In this document: positions 53,127-64,000 of the stretch, piece by piece
Numbering within the stretch: the first letter of the stretch is position 1
How the letters are laid out: the number at the start of each line of letters is the position of its first letter
Source of the DNA: Gammaproteobacteria bacterium
Lineage (GTDB): Bacteria; Pseudomonadota; Gammaproteobacteria; Nevskiales; Nevskiaceae
DNA length: 64,000 nucleotides
Assembly: GCA_026398815.1 (NCBI GenBank)
Contig: JAPLSA010000022.1
Coordinates: 56,328-120,327, forward strand
Direction of reading: 5' to 3'
Notes under the pieces: generated by a model
Databases searched by the model: none
What the model was told of the DNA's origin: nothing
The model's input: the letters and a program-made list of their open reading frames with translations, nothing else
Position numbers and translations under genes: made by a program

Positions 53127-53213
53127 CGTCATTCCGGCGCAGGCCGGAATCCAGTACACGACCTTCGAAGGGCCGGATGCCGCCCCCTGGGTTCCGGCTT
53201 TCGCCGGAATGAC
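53127..53213. repeat. MITE/REP-like inverted-repeat unit, copy 3 (slightly diverged)
   Basis: 182-bp offset from copy 2; a few substitutions (cgaagggccggatgccgcccc). Confidence 0.85.
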
Positions 53214-53275
53214 AGCAACAAATTCTCGGGTGGCCCCTGCGCCCATCCGGCGCCGAACGCGGGGGCCAACCGAAC

Positions 53276-56104
<2,829 letters not shown>

Positions 56105-56276
56105 GGACGGGAGGGGTCAAAAAGGGACCGGCAACTATATCGGGATTGGCGCCCCCGCCTGTGCCCGCCGCCTGGCCGCGCTGCGCAGACCGCCGGCGGC
56201 GCTGTCATCGCACGGTCACGGCGCTGTCACCGCGCCTGCGCAAGATCGCTGCACCCTCCCCCGCCGGCCGCACTCG

Positions 56277-57647
56277 ATGACCGACCGCCCGCTGAACCTC
56301 GCGATCTTCGACATGGGTCTGCTGAAGGCGCCGTTCTTTCTGGGCCTGCGCGAGCACCTGGCACCGACGATCCACTGCCAGTACTGGTCGCGACGGCTGC
56401 TGATGCGGCGCTATGCGCAGTCCGCCGGCATTCCGGTATTCCCGGTCTCGCTGGCCGAGCCCGCGCAGCGCGCGCAGTTGTCCGACGACGAACTGCGGGC
56501 GGCGATCGGCGTCAAGGCGCAGCTGCGCGGCGCAGCCGGCAAGCTCGATCAGGCGCGCCGCCGCTATGCCGAGATCGAAGCCTTCCTGGACCAGCAGGCG
56601 ATCGATGCGCTGCTGGTCTGGAACGGCTCGAACCGGCTGCTGTCGCTGGCCATCCACGCGGCTCGGCAACGCGGCCTTCCGGTGATCCATGCCGAACACG
56701 GCTATTTCCCCGGCTCGATGCAGCTCGACCGCGATGGCGTGAACCAGGATTCGTCACTGACCCGGCTGATCCGCCAGGGTCTCGCCTGGCGCCCGCCGTC
56801 GACAGCGCTCGATGCCCGGCTCGACGCGATCATCGCGGCGGTGCGCGGCGCCGCGCCGTCGCGTGTCGTGCGCACCGCGATCCCGCCGCAGTACCTGCGG
56901 ACCCGGCAGGCGCGCAGCCTGAATGCGCTGTTCTACCGACTGCGGCCTTACGGTCTCGGCAAACCGCTGTTGCCCGGCTACCAGGACCCGCCGCTGCCAG
57001 CCGAGCCCTTCGTGTTCTATCCGCTGCAGGTCCGCAAGGATTCCCAGCTGCTGCTCCATTCGCCGATCTGGGGCAACGACCACGCGGCGGTGATCGCGGC
57101 GCTGTCGACCCAACTGGCGCAGATGCAGCCGCCGCGCCGGCTGGTGGTCAAGTTCCATCCGCAGGAAGACCGGCTGGCGCAGATCCGCAACGACGCGCTG
57201 ATCCGCCAGTTCCCGGAAGTCACCTTCGTCTGCAACGTCCCGGCAACGGAACTGATCCAGCGCGCCCGCTTCGTGGTGACGATCAATTCCAGCGTCGGCT
57301 TCGAGGCGATCCTGCTCGACAAGCCGCTGGTCACGCTCGGCAACAGCTTCTACGCGGTGCCGGCACTGGCCGAAGTGGTGCGCGACCGGTCGGAACTGCG
57401 CGCCGCGCTCGACGCCGCCGACCGGCTGCCGGTGAAGACCGAGGCGCGCCGCGCGGTATTGCGCTACTGCCTGGCTGATTTCTTCACGTTCGGCACCTAC
57501 TTCGACCATCGCCCGGACAGCTATGCCGCCGTGGCCGAGCGGGTCCGGGCCCTGCTGAACCCGCTGGCAACGTCGCTGCCGGTCCGGCCATTACCTGCCC
57601 GGCACGCCGACTGGCAGCCGGCCGCGCCGCTGCTGTCGCGCGCCTGA
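56277..57647 (+). CDS. Capsule polysaccharide biosynthesis-type glycosyltransferase (KpsS/Capsule_synth-like)
   Basis: [21 protein letters not shown]...[17 protein letters not shown]...[27 protein letters not shown]. Confidence 0.8.
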   Translation: MTDRPLNLAIFDMGLLKAPFFLGLREHLAPTIHCQYWSRRLLMRRYAQSAGIPVFPVSLAEPAQRAQLSDDELRAAIGVKAQLRGAAGKLDQARRRYAEIEAFLDQQAIDALLVWNGSNRLLSLAIHAARQRGLPVIHAEHGYFPGSMQLDRDGVNQDSSLTRLIRQGLAWRPPSTALDARLDAIIAAVRGAAPSRVVRTAIPPQYLRTRQARSLNALFYRLRPYGLGKPLLPGYQDPPLPAEPFVFYPLQVRKDSQLLLHSPIWGNDHAAVIAALSTQLAQMQPPRRLVVKFHPQEDRLAQIRNDALIRQFPEVTFVCNVPATELIQRARFVVTINSSVGFEAILLDKPLVTLGNSFYAVPALAEVVRDRSELRAALDAADRLPVKTEARRAVLRYCLADFFTFGTYFDHRPDSYAAVAERVRALLNPLATSLPVRPLPARHADWQPAAPLLSRA

Positions 57648-57648
57648 T

Positions 57649-58785
57649 TCAGCGCGGCCGTTCGAGGAACGCCGCGATCGCCGCCGCACCAGCCGCCGCC
57701 GAGCGGCCGATGGCATCCGGCTCGGCATCGAAGGTGGCGCGGAAGTAGTCGCGCTGGCGTTCGATCCACTGCGGGTGGCTGGCCACCGCCTCGCGCAGCG
57801 CCGGGCCCAGCGCCTCGGCGTTGTCGATCACCGGCCCCAGCTCCCAGAACAGGTAGTCCGGATTGCCCTGCCAGCGCACGCCGTGGCTGTTGATGAACAG
57901 GCAGGGCCGCGGCCGGACCATGAATTCAGCGATCTGGCTCGACACGTCGCCGAGATAGACATCGGCGCCCTGGGTGTAGGTCATGTCGATCGAGGCATCG
58001 CTGCCGGTGTCGATCCGCAGGTGCGGCAGGCCGCGGTATTTCGCAAGCTTCGCCAGCCACTCCGGCTGGTGGCGGTCGAACATGCGGATGTGCGGCGCGA
58101 AGATCAGGTTCCAGTCGCGCGATTCGGCGAAGAAATCCAGCACCCGGAAGCCGTCGCGCGGCCAGGACGACAGCTCGGGCTCGAAGTGCGGGTTGTAGAG
58201 CACGGTCGGCCGGTCGTTGGCGAACAGCTTTTCGCGGCGGGCGTCGAGCCGGGCCACGAGGTCGAATTTCGCGTAGGTGCCGGTGTGGTAGCCGCCCTCG
58301 CGCAAGGTGCCCTGCTCACGCATCCGCGCCGCCTGCCGCTCGCCGGCCAGCAGCACGAAATCGAATTCGATCAGGTCGTCGGCGTAGGTCACCGCACGGC
58401 CCGGTGCACCGTGATTGGTCCAGATCATCCGCAGCCGCGGCAGCCACAGCTTGCGCAGGATCAGCGAGGTGCGCTCCGGCACCACCACGGCGTCCGCCTC
58501 GGTGAACAGCCGGCGGTTGCGGATCAGGGTCAGCGACTTCTCCGGAATGCCGGAGCCCAGCCGCTTCTGCAGCCAGAGGATGAAAGCGTTGGGCCGGAAG
58601 CGTTCGATCGGCAGCCGCGCCTGCGGATACAGCGCCACCAGCCGCCGGACCACGCGTTCCTGCGCGTCGGACGAACAGACCAGACGGATGTCCCAGTCCG
58701 GCCGCTGCATCGACAGCTCGGCGGCGATCGGCAGGCTGTGCGGAATCTGGTGGGTCTGGGCGATATACGGAAAGACGACTTTCAT
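57649..58785 (-). CDS. CDP-glycerol glycerophosphotransferase-like / polysaccharide transferase
   Basis: VLYNPHFEPELSSWPRDGFRVLDFFAE...LIFAPHIRMF...DTGSDASIDMTYTQGADVYLGDVSSQIAEFMVRPRPCLFINSHG. Confidence 0.75.
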   Translation of the reverse strand: MKVVFPYIAQTHQIPHSLPIAAELSMQRPDWDIRLVCSSDAQERVVRRLVALYPQARLPIERFRPNAFILWLQKRLGSGIPEKSLTLIRNRRLFTEADAVVVPERTSLILRKLWLPRLRMIWTNHGAPGRAVTYADDLIEFDFVLLAGERQAARMREQGTLREGGYHTGTYAKFDLVARLDARREKLFANDRPTVLYNPHFEPELSSWPRDGFRVLDFFAESRDWNLIFAPHIRMFDRHQPEWLAKLAKYRGLPHLRIDTGSDASIDMTYTQGADVYLGDVSSQIAEFMVRPRPCLFINSHGVRWQGNPDYLFWELGPVIDNAEALGPALREAVASHPQWIERQRDYFRATFDAEPDAIGRSAAAGAAAIAAFLERPR

Positions 58786-59029
58786 CGGGGCGGGCAGGCG
58801 CGGCGCAGGGTTCGCGATGGCGAACCCCAGCTGAACGCGGTAAGGGCCGGATATAGTAACGGCACGCCCGTTGCTGACTGATCGGCAACGGCGCCGGACG
58901 CCCCGCCATTGCCGCCGGGGAACTAGTCGGCGTTGACGCAATCAAGATCCGCAGCGTCGTCACCCGTTCCGTGCTGCCCCACTCCTTCTGCCACCGAGGC
59001 CCGCTAACGATCAGCCGGGCCAGTCCGCC

Positions 59030-59089
59030 ATGAATCGCGACACCCTCCGCTTTCCCGCCAGCCGCCGCGCGTCTGGAATCCCGTCATGA
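59030..59089 (+). CDS. Possible 19-aa upstream ORF overlapping MFS start
   Basis: MNRDTLRFPASRRASGIPS*; its TGA overlaps the ATG of the MFS gene (ATGA). Confidence 0.25.
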   Translation: MNRDTLRFPASRRASGIPS

Positions 59090-60264
59090 ACCGCGACGAA
59101 ATCCGCGCCACCGCCGGCCTCAGCGTGATCTACGCGCTGCGCATGTTGGGGATGTTCATGATCCTGCCGGTGTTCGCGCTGTACGCCCGCGAACTGCCGG
59201 TGCCGGCCACCGCTGCGCAAGCCGGGCTAGCGGTCGGCTTGTACGGGCTGGTGCAGGCGGCGCTGCAGATTCCGTTCGGCTGGCTGTCGGACCGCATCGG
59301 CCGCAAGCCGGTGATGGTCGGGGGCTTAACGCTGTTCGCGCTCGGCAGCGCGCTGGCCGGCGCCACCGACGACATCCACTGGATCATGGCCGGCCGCGCG
59401 CTGCAGGGCGCCGGGGCGATTTCCGGCGCTGCTTCGGCCTGGCTGGCCGACGTCACCCGGCCGCAAGTGCGCAGCACGGCGATGGCGATCCTCGGCGCCG
59501 GCATGGGCGTGTCGTTCATCGTCGCGCTGGTGCTCGGCCCGGTGGTCGCCGGCTGGGTCGGCGTGTCGGGCATCTTCGATCTGACCGCGCTGCTGGCCGC
59601 GCTCGGCATTCCGCTGGTGATCTGGGGGCTGCCGGCGGCGCCGAGGCTGCCGGCGGACGGCCAATCGGCCTCGCTGCGCGCCGCGCTGGTCGATCCGCAG
59701 CTGCTGCGGCTCGACGCCGGCATCTTCCTGCTGCACGCGGCGATGACCGCCGTGTTCGTCGCCTCGCCGCTGGCGCTGAAGCAGACGCTAGCGCTGCCTG
59801 GCGAGCAGCACTGGAAGATCTGGCTGCCGCTGCTGGTGCTGTCGCTGCTGCCAGTGTTCGCGCTGTTCCGGGTGGTGGAGCGGCGCCGGCTGGGCCGCGC
59901 GGCCTACATCGCGGCGGTGGCGCTGATCGGCCTGTCGATGCTGCTGGCGATCGAGCTGTGGATGTCGGTGACCGGCCTGCTGCTGGCGCTGCTGCTGTTC
60001 TTCGCCGCCTTCAATTACCTGGAAGGCGCGCTGCCGTCGATGATCTCGCGGCGGGTGCCACCGGAGCGCAAGGGCGCGGCACTCGGCGTCTATTCCAGCG
60101 CGCAGTTCCTTGGCGGCTTCGCCGGCGGTTCACTCGGCGGTCTGGCGCTGGGCCGCTGGGGCCTGGCCGGCACCTATGGTCTGGTCGCCGCGCTGGCCGC
60201 GATCTGGCTGATAATGGCGTTCGGCCTACAGGCCAGCGAAGAACCGCTCGCCGCACCCCGGTAG
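59086..60264 (+). CDS. MFS transporter
   Basis: 12-TM pattern; FGWLSDRIGRKPVMVGGLTLFALGSALAGATDDIHWIMAGRALQGAGAISGAASAWLADVTRPQVRSTAMAILGAGMG. Confidence 0.93.
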   Translation: MNRDEIRATAGLSVIYALRMLGMFMILPVFALYARELPVPATAAQAGLAVGLYGLVQAALQIPFGWLSDRIGRKPVMVGGLTLFALGSALAGATDDIHWIMAGRALQGAGAISGAASAWLADVTRPQVRSTAMAILGAGMGVSFIVALVLGPVVAGWVGVSGIFDLTALLAALGIPLVIWGLPAAPRLPADGQSASLRAALVDPQLLRLDAGIFLLHAAMTAVFVASPLALKQTLALPGEQHWKIWLPLLVLSLLPVFALFRVVERRRLGRAAYIAAVALIGLSMLLAIELWMSVTGLLLALLLFFAAFNYLEGALPSMISRRVPPERKGAALGVYSSAQFLGGFAGGSLGGLALGRWGLAGTYGLVAALAAIWLIMAFGLQASEEPLAAPR

Positions 60265-60299
60265 CAACACACAACCATCTTGCGGCGCTTGGACCGTTT

Positions 60300-60853
60300 G
60301 CTACGCAGTTGCAGGCGTTCTTCAACGTAGAGCAGGTATATCTGACCCTTCCCAGCTGCCAGCCTTCACGACGCAGTAGGAAGTGAATTCGCCGATAACC
60401 GTTCCGGCTCCGAACCCAGGCCAGCTCCTGCATCCGTCGTTGCAATGCCAGCTGCGGATCTTTCACCGACCGGTAGTACCGCATGCTGCGACGCTGCGAT
60501 GCTGCCCGACAAGTCGGCAGGCCCGCCGCTGACCGATGGCCTAATGCGTCACCGCGTACGCCACAGCCTGCTGCTTCAACGCGGGCCGGACCTTTTATCT
60601 GAGCTGATGTCCTGCAGGATCGCCTTGTCCAGGCTCAGTTCCGCCACGAGCCTCTTCAGCCGAGCATTCTCGCCCTGCAGTTGCTTGAACTCCCGAACCT
60701 GATCCGATTGCAGCCAGGCGTCTGCTTCGTCCAGCGACAAAACGTTTGCTCGGAAATGCCCATCTGCCGAGTGACATCAGCCACCGACATCCCCATTTCC
60801 GCCCGCTTCAATACCGCCACAATCTGCTCGACCGAAAGCCGCTTCTTCTTCAC
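60300..60853 (-). pseudogene. Decayed IS3-family transposase (frameshifted orfA, truncated orfB)
   Basis: orfA start MKKKRLSVEQIVAVLKRAEMGMSVADVTRQMGISEQTF, continues in another frame (LQSDQVREFKQLQGENARLKRLVAELSLDKAILQD); orfB fragment RYYRSVKDPQLALQRRMQELAWVRSRNGYRRIHFLLRREGWQLG. Confidence 0.8.
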
Positions 60854-60939
60854 GGCAATCTCCCCGCCCCAACAGGGGCCAGATTGCCGGAAAACTAACC
60901 CTCAAATTGGTCCGGCTTCGTCATAGCGGCTCAGCGACC

Positions 60940-61183
60940 GGCCGCAGCTCGGCCTTGAGCCGGCGCACCTCGCAGATTCTCTGTCCGCCGCAATAGCCGG
61001 GCGTCGAGTCCGCAGCCGTTCTCGAACTCTAAACCCGGCCATACAGCGTGCGATTGGGACCCCGGACCCGTGTCGCCACGTCAACCACAGTAAAGCCGCG
61101 CTCCACGACCTGCTTCACCGCCTCGCTCTTGAACTCATCCGTGTACTGCGGATTGCAGTTCATAAACATCTCGCTCATTGCCA
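60940..61183 (-). pseudogene. Second IS3-family orfA remnant
   Basis: MSEMFMNCNPQYTDEFKSEAVKQVVERGFTVVDVATRVRGPNRTLYGRV* then RLKAEL-like residues in another frame; upstream tgaggtgtctacaaaaatctggccggtcc resembles an IS3 terminus. Confidence 0.7.
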
Positions 61184-61476
61184 TCAATTATGGCCACTGA
61201 GGTGTCTACAAAAATCTGGCCGGTCCAACCGCCGCATCTCCTCATAAAGCTGAACTTGAGGCGGACGCGCAGCGGTGCAGATCAGAGAAATCAGAAATTC
61301 CATCGAATTGCCCCAAAAATTGTCCTGCTTCATTCCAAAAACTTAGCCGTTCGAACTCGCGCCGAGCAACTGGCTCCATCAAATATGCATAGGCTGGTTC
61401 TACCAGAGTACCAAGCGCTTATTGATACTGCCCCGGGAGTAGTAATGGGCGATTGGGACTAACGGGCGGGGGAGCT

Positions 61477-63579
61477 ATGAAGGTTTGCAAGACCAAGTAT
61501 TGCGGGTTGATCGCGACTGGTATCGTCGCTGTCATGAGCAGTGGAGCGAAGGCAGCAGGTGGTGCCGGTTCGAAGTTCCTCGGTGCCGATTTCTCCTATA
61601 ACGGCTTCGTTCGTCTTGAGCTGGCATTCAGCACTGACGATCGCGTACAGCAGGCCAACCAGCTCGGCGACCTTGCAAATGGCGTACCGATTCGCCGCGA
61701 ACCCGGCAACCCGGTGCTGAACTTTGCCGTTCCGCTGCAGCCAACCGACGCCTTGATCGGACCGGCCGGCATCATTCCGTTATCCGGCATCGGCGTGCTG
61801 CCACCGACGGCGGGGGTCAGCAATCAAGTCGGCGTCAACGACACGATCACCCGTTACATGCCGCTAAAGAACCAGCTGCTGAACTATCACCTGCTGCGCT
61901 TCGAACTGGCGCCGACCCTGTCCTGGGGGGACTGGTCACTAATCACACGTCTGCGTGCGGTCTACGATCCGGACGATCTCGGATACACCGATTTTGACTA
62001 TCGGGACTACGACCACATCAACGGCGGTATCAGCGGAGGTATGTCGCGCCAGTTCCACACCACGCCGGACAAGCTCGGCTACCAGGTCGAAGGCAACAAG
62101 AACCCGATCTTCTTCGAGCGTTCGGGTCGTAACTACATGGTCGATCTGCCGGCGTTCTTCGTGCAGTGGAACAGCGGCAACACCACGGTGAGAGTCGGCA
62201 ATCAAGCAATCGCCTGGGGCCAGCTGCTGTTCTTCCGCATCATGGATACAGCCAACGGCCTCGACCTGCGCCGTCATGTGATCCTCAGTCGTGCGCTTGA
62301 GGAGTATGCCGATGTCCGCTCTTCCGCCCCTGGCATTCGTGTAACCAGTCAGATCACCGACTCGATCAATGTCGACTTCTTTGCCCAGCAGTTCATCCCG
62401 ACGGTACTGAATAATTTGAATACTTCGTACAACGTGGTCCCGTCGCAGTTCACGATCCACGATCGCTACGATCAGGGTGGCTACAACAAGAACGTCAACT
62501 ACGGCATCCGCTTCAAGGGTGAATTCGGCAACTTCAATCTGCAGGCGATGGCTACCCATCGCTACAACCCGCTGGGTGCAATCCGCTGGACCAAATCCGA
62601 AGTCAACAAAGCGCTGCCGAACTCGAACATCCTCGGTGCTGCATTCAACCAATACTGCAACCTGGTGCTCGGCACAGGCGGTCAGGGTTGCGGACCGATC
62701 CTTGCTGGCACGCCGTTCGAAGTGGCTCCGGGTGGTGTAATGAGTGCCGAGGAATGGTTCAACTACGCCGGCTATATCAAACTCGATGCTCTTGATGGCC
62801 TGAACAAAGCCGTCGATGACTTCGATTCGGCTCAAATGCTGCTGGCGAGAAACGTTGGGCATAACTATGACGCTGCGGCAAATCAACTGAACGCCTTCTT
62901 CAGCGCTGGTGAAGGCTTACGTGGTCACATCGAACGCCAGTACTTTGCCGAGAACGTATTCGGCCTCGGCGGCGGCCTTGTTACCGAAGCGGAGCCGGGC
63001 TCGATCTTCGATCAGATCATCATGAATTTGGAAACGACCTATACGCCGAAGCGGGTATTCACTTCGCCTGATCTCGGCAAGGACTTCCTCAAACAAAACG
63101 AAATCCAGATTGGCTTCGTTGCCGAGAAATATCAGCGCTTTTCAACTGACTTCCCAGCAACCTATTTGGTGTTTCAGTACCTCTGGCAGAAGAACAGCGA
63201 TCTGGTGGGTCTGGCGCTCGATGGTTACGGGAGCGAGAACTACAGCCGTCACGGCGTCGTACTTGATCCGCACGTCCCGACCAGCGCTACTCCGAAGATC
63301 AATCCGGGTATCAGCCCTGGCGCCAACTACGTGGTGTTCGCAGTGCTGCAGCCATTCCCGGATTACATCTATGAACTCAGTGCTGCGACGCTGATCGACG
63401 TCCAAGGTGGTGTGCTTTTCCAGCCAGGCTTGCAGTGGAAGCCGCGCGGCAACATAACGGTGAATATGTTCTACAACCTATTGCTCGACAATGCCTGGGG
63501 CAACAACCCGAACAAGAATGTCATTCACCTGCTCAGCCAGGCCAATGAATTCGCACTTCGTTTCGGCTATCAGTTCTGA
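61477..63579 (+). CDS. DUF1302-family outer-membrane protein
   Basis: ~700 aa; signal peptide; YNGFVRLELAFSTDD...NQLLNYHLLRFELAPTLSWGDWSLITRLRAVYD...FFVQWNSGNTTVRVGNQAIAWGQLLFFRIMDTANGLDLRR; C-terminal aromatic residue (GYQF). Confidence 0.88.
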   Translation: MKVCKTKYCGLIATGIVAVMSSGAKAAGGAGSKFLGADFSYNGFVRLELAFSTDDRVQQANQLGDLANGVPIRREPGNPVLNFAVPLQPTDALIGPAGIIPLSGIGVLPPTAGVSNQVGVNDTITRYMPLKNQLLNYHLLRFELAPTLSWGDWSLITRLRAVYDPDDLGYTDFDYRDYDHINGGISGGMSRQFHTTPDKLGYQVEGNKNPIFFERSGRNYMVDLPAFFVQWNSGNTTVRVGNQAIAWGQLLFFRIMDTANGLDLRRHVILSRALEEYADVRSSAPGIRVTSQITDSINVDFFAQQFIPTVLNNLNTSYNVVPSQFTIHDRYDQGGYNKNVNYGIRFKGEFGNFNLQAMATHRYNPLGAIRWTKSEVNKALPNSNILGAAFNQYCNLVLGTGGQGCGPILAGTPFEVAPGGVMSAEEWFNYAGYIKLDALDGLNKAVDDFDSAQMLLARNVGHNYDAAANQLNAFFSAGEGLRGHIERQYFAENVFGLGGGLVTEAEPGSIFDQIIMNLETTYTPKRVFTSPDLGKDFLKQNEIQIGFVAEKYQRFSTDFPATYLVFQYLWQKNSDLVGLALDGYGSENYSRHGVVLDPHVPTSATPKINPGISPGANYVVFAVLQPFPDYIYELSAATLIDVQGGVLFQPGLQWKPRGNITVNMFYNLLLDNAWGNNPNKNVIHLLSQANEFALRFGYQF

Positions 63580-63866
63580 ATTGATCGAGCCTAAGTGATA
63601 CGGAAGGCGCTGGATGAGCCATTACCAATTTATCAAGCCGCCATTTAAATGGCGGCAGAAATTCTGGTTGGCATGTTGGCTTCAGAGATTCAGGATCAGA
63701 ACAGCTGCTTATCTCGGCGCGACCGAAAGCTGAGGCGGACCGATGCTCAGGCAATTTATTTTGAAGTACTCCATCGAAAGGTCGTTAGATAGCTCTACGG
63801 AGCTGGAGAAGATTGCGACCTTGGCCATTAGCTATTTCGCAGAAAGATATTCGGCTTATACTGACC

Positions 63867-64000
63867 TGCCCCCACAAATAGTGCCGATTGCTTGTTAGTG
63901 AGTCCGCTGTGGGTGGTTACTGCTCGATGGTCGTTGTAGCAGTGGAAGCGCCCTTTCGGTGCTCGGCGGCACGCTCGGCAGGCGTGCGGTAGCCGAGGCT
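63867..64000 (-). mobile_element. End of an IS3/IS481-like transposase running off the window
   Basis: Minus-strand reading from edge: SLGYRTPAERAAEHRKGASTATTTIEQ*; tgacctgcccccac at 63867 resembles an IS terminal repeat. Confidence 0.55.

Noticed and set aside
52762-53213. Possible CRISPR array (three similarly spaced repeats)
   Set aside because: Units are 87 bp with internal inverted repeats, spacers are homologous to each other, and no cas genes are nearby.
61422-61448. TTGATA-15 bp-TAATGG as DUF1302 promoter
   Set aside because: Spacing is short and the -10 is weak; not distinguishable from background in an AT-richer stretch.

Overview
High-GC, gene-dense chromosomal window, probably from a gammaproteobacterium. 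A Nevskia/Solimonas-like lineage is a guess from gene content, not tested. Most of the window is conserved core genes: a 5'-truncated MscS, argG, rnt, opgGH, an ornithine-lipid-type acyltransferase pair (olsB/olsA-like), lipA, murU/amgK, lptD-surA-pdxA-rsmA, a complete-looking minus-strand tad (Flp pilus) locus, apaH, rluD-pgeF-YCF48-RND, bamD, nadE, sucCD, pilSR, a DUF885 lipoprotein, an SDR, a LysR regulator, a Rieske oxygenase, uvrA, two polysaccharide-type genes and an MFS transporter. The last ~3.7 kb is an accessory zone with decayed IS3-family remnants around a DUF1302 outer-membrane protein. Main observations: (1) a diverged copy of the argG 3' end (18 codons plus stop, 7 differences, all synonymous) beyond a ~95-bp strongly structured insert; (2) the tad locus, in reverse orientation, sits between rsmA and apaH, which are normally near neighbours, and apaG is absent; (3) a Pho-box-like 11-bp periodic array upstream of the olsBA-like genes; (4) a BamD with a long C-terminal extension carrying a repeated GLFxxFLNKSYT motif; (5) an ATGA-overlapped rluD-pgeF-YCF48-RND string; (6) an unlisted 33-aa lysine-rich ORF; (7) a tandem array of MITE/REP-like inverted-repeat units. 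I saw no rRNA, tRNA or CRISPR array. No clearly new defence or biosynthetic system could be demonstrated from sequence alone.
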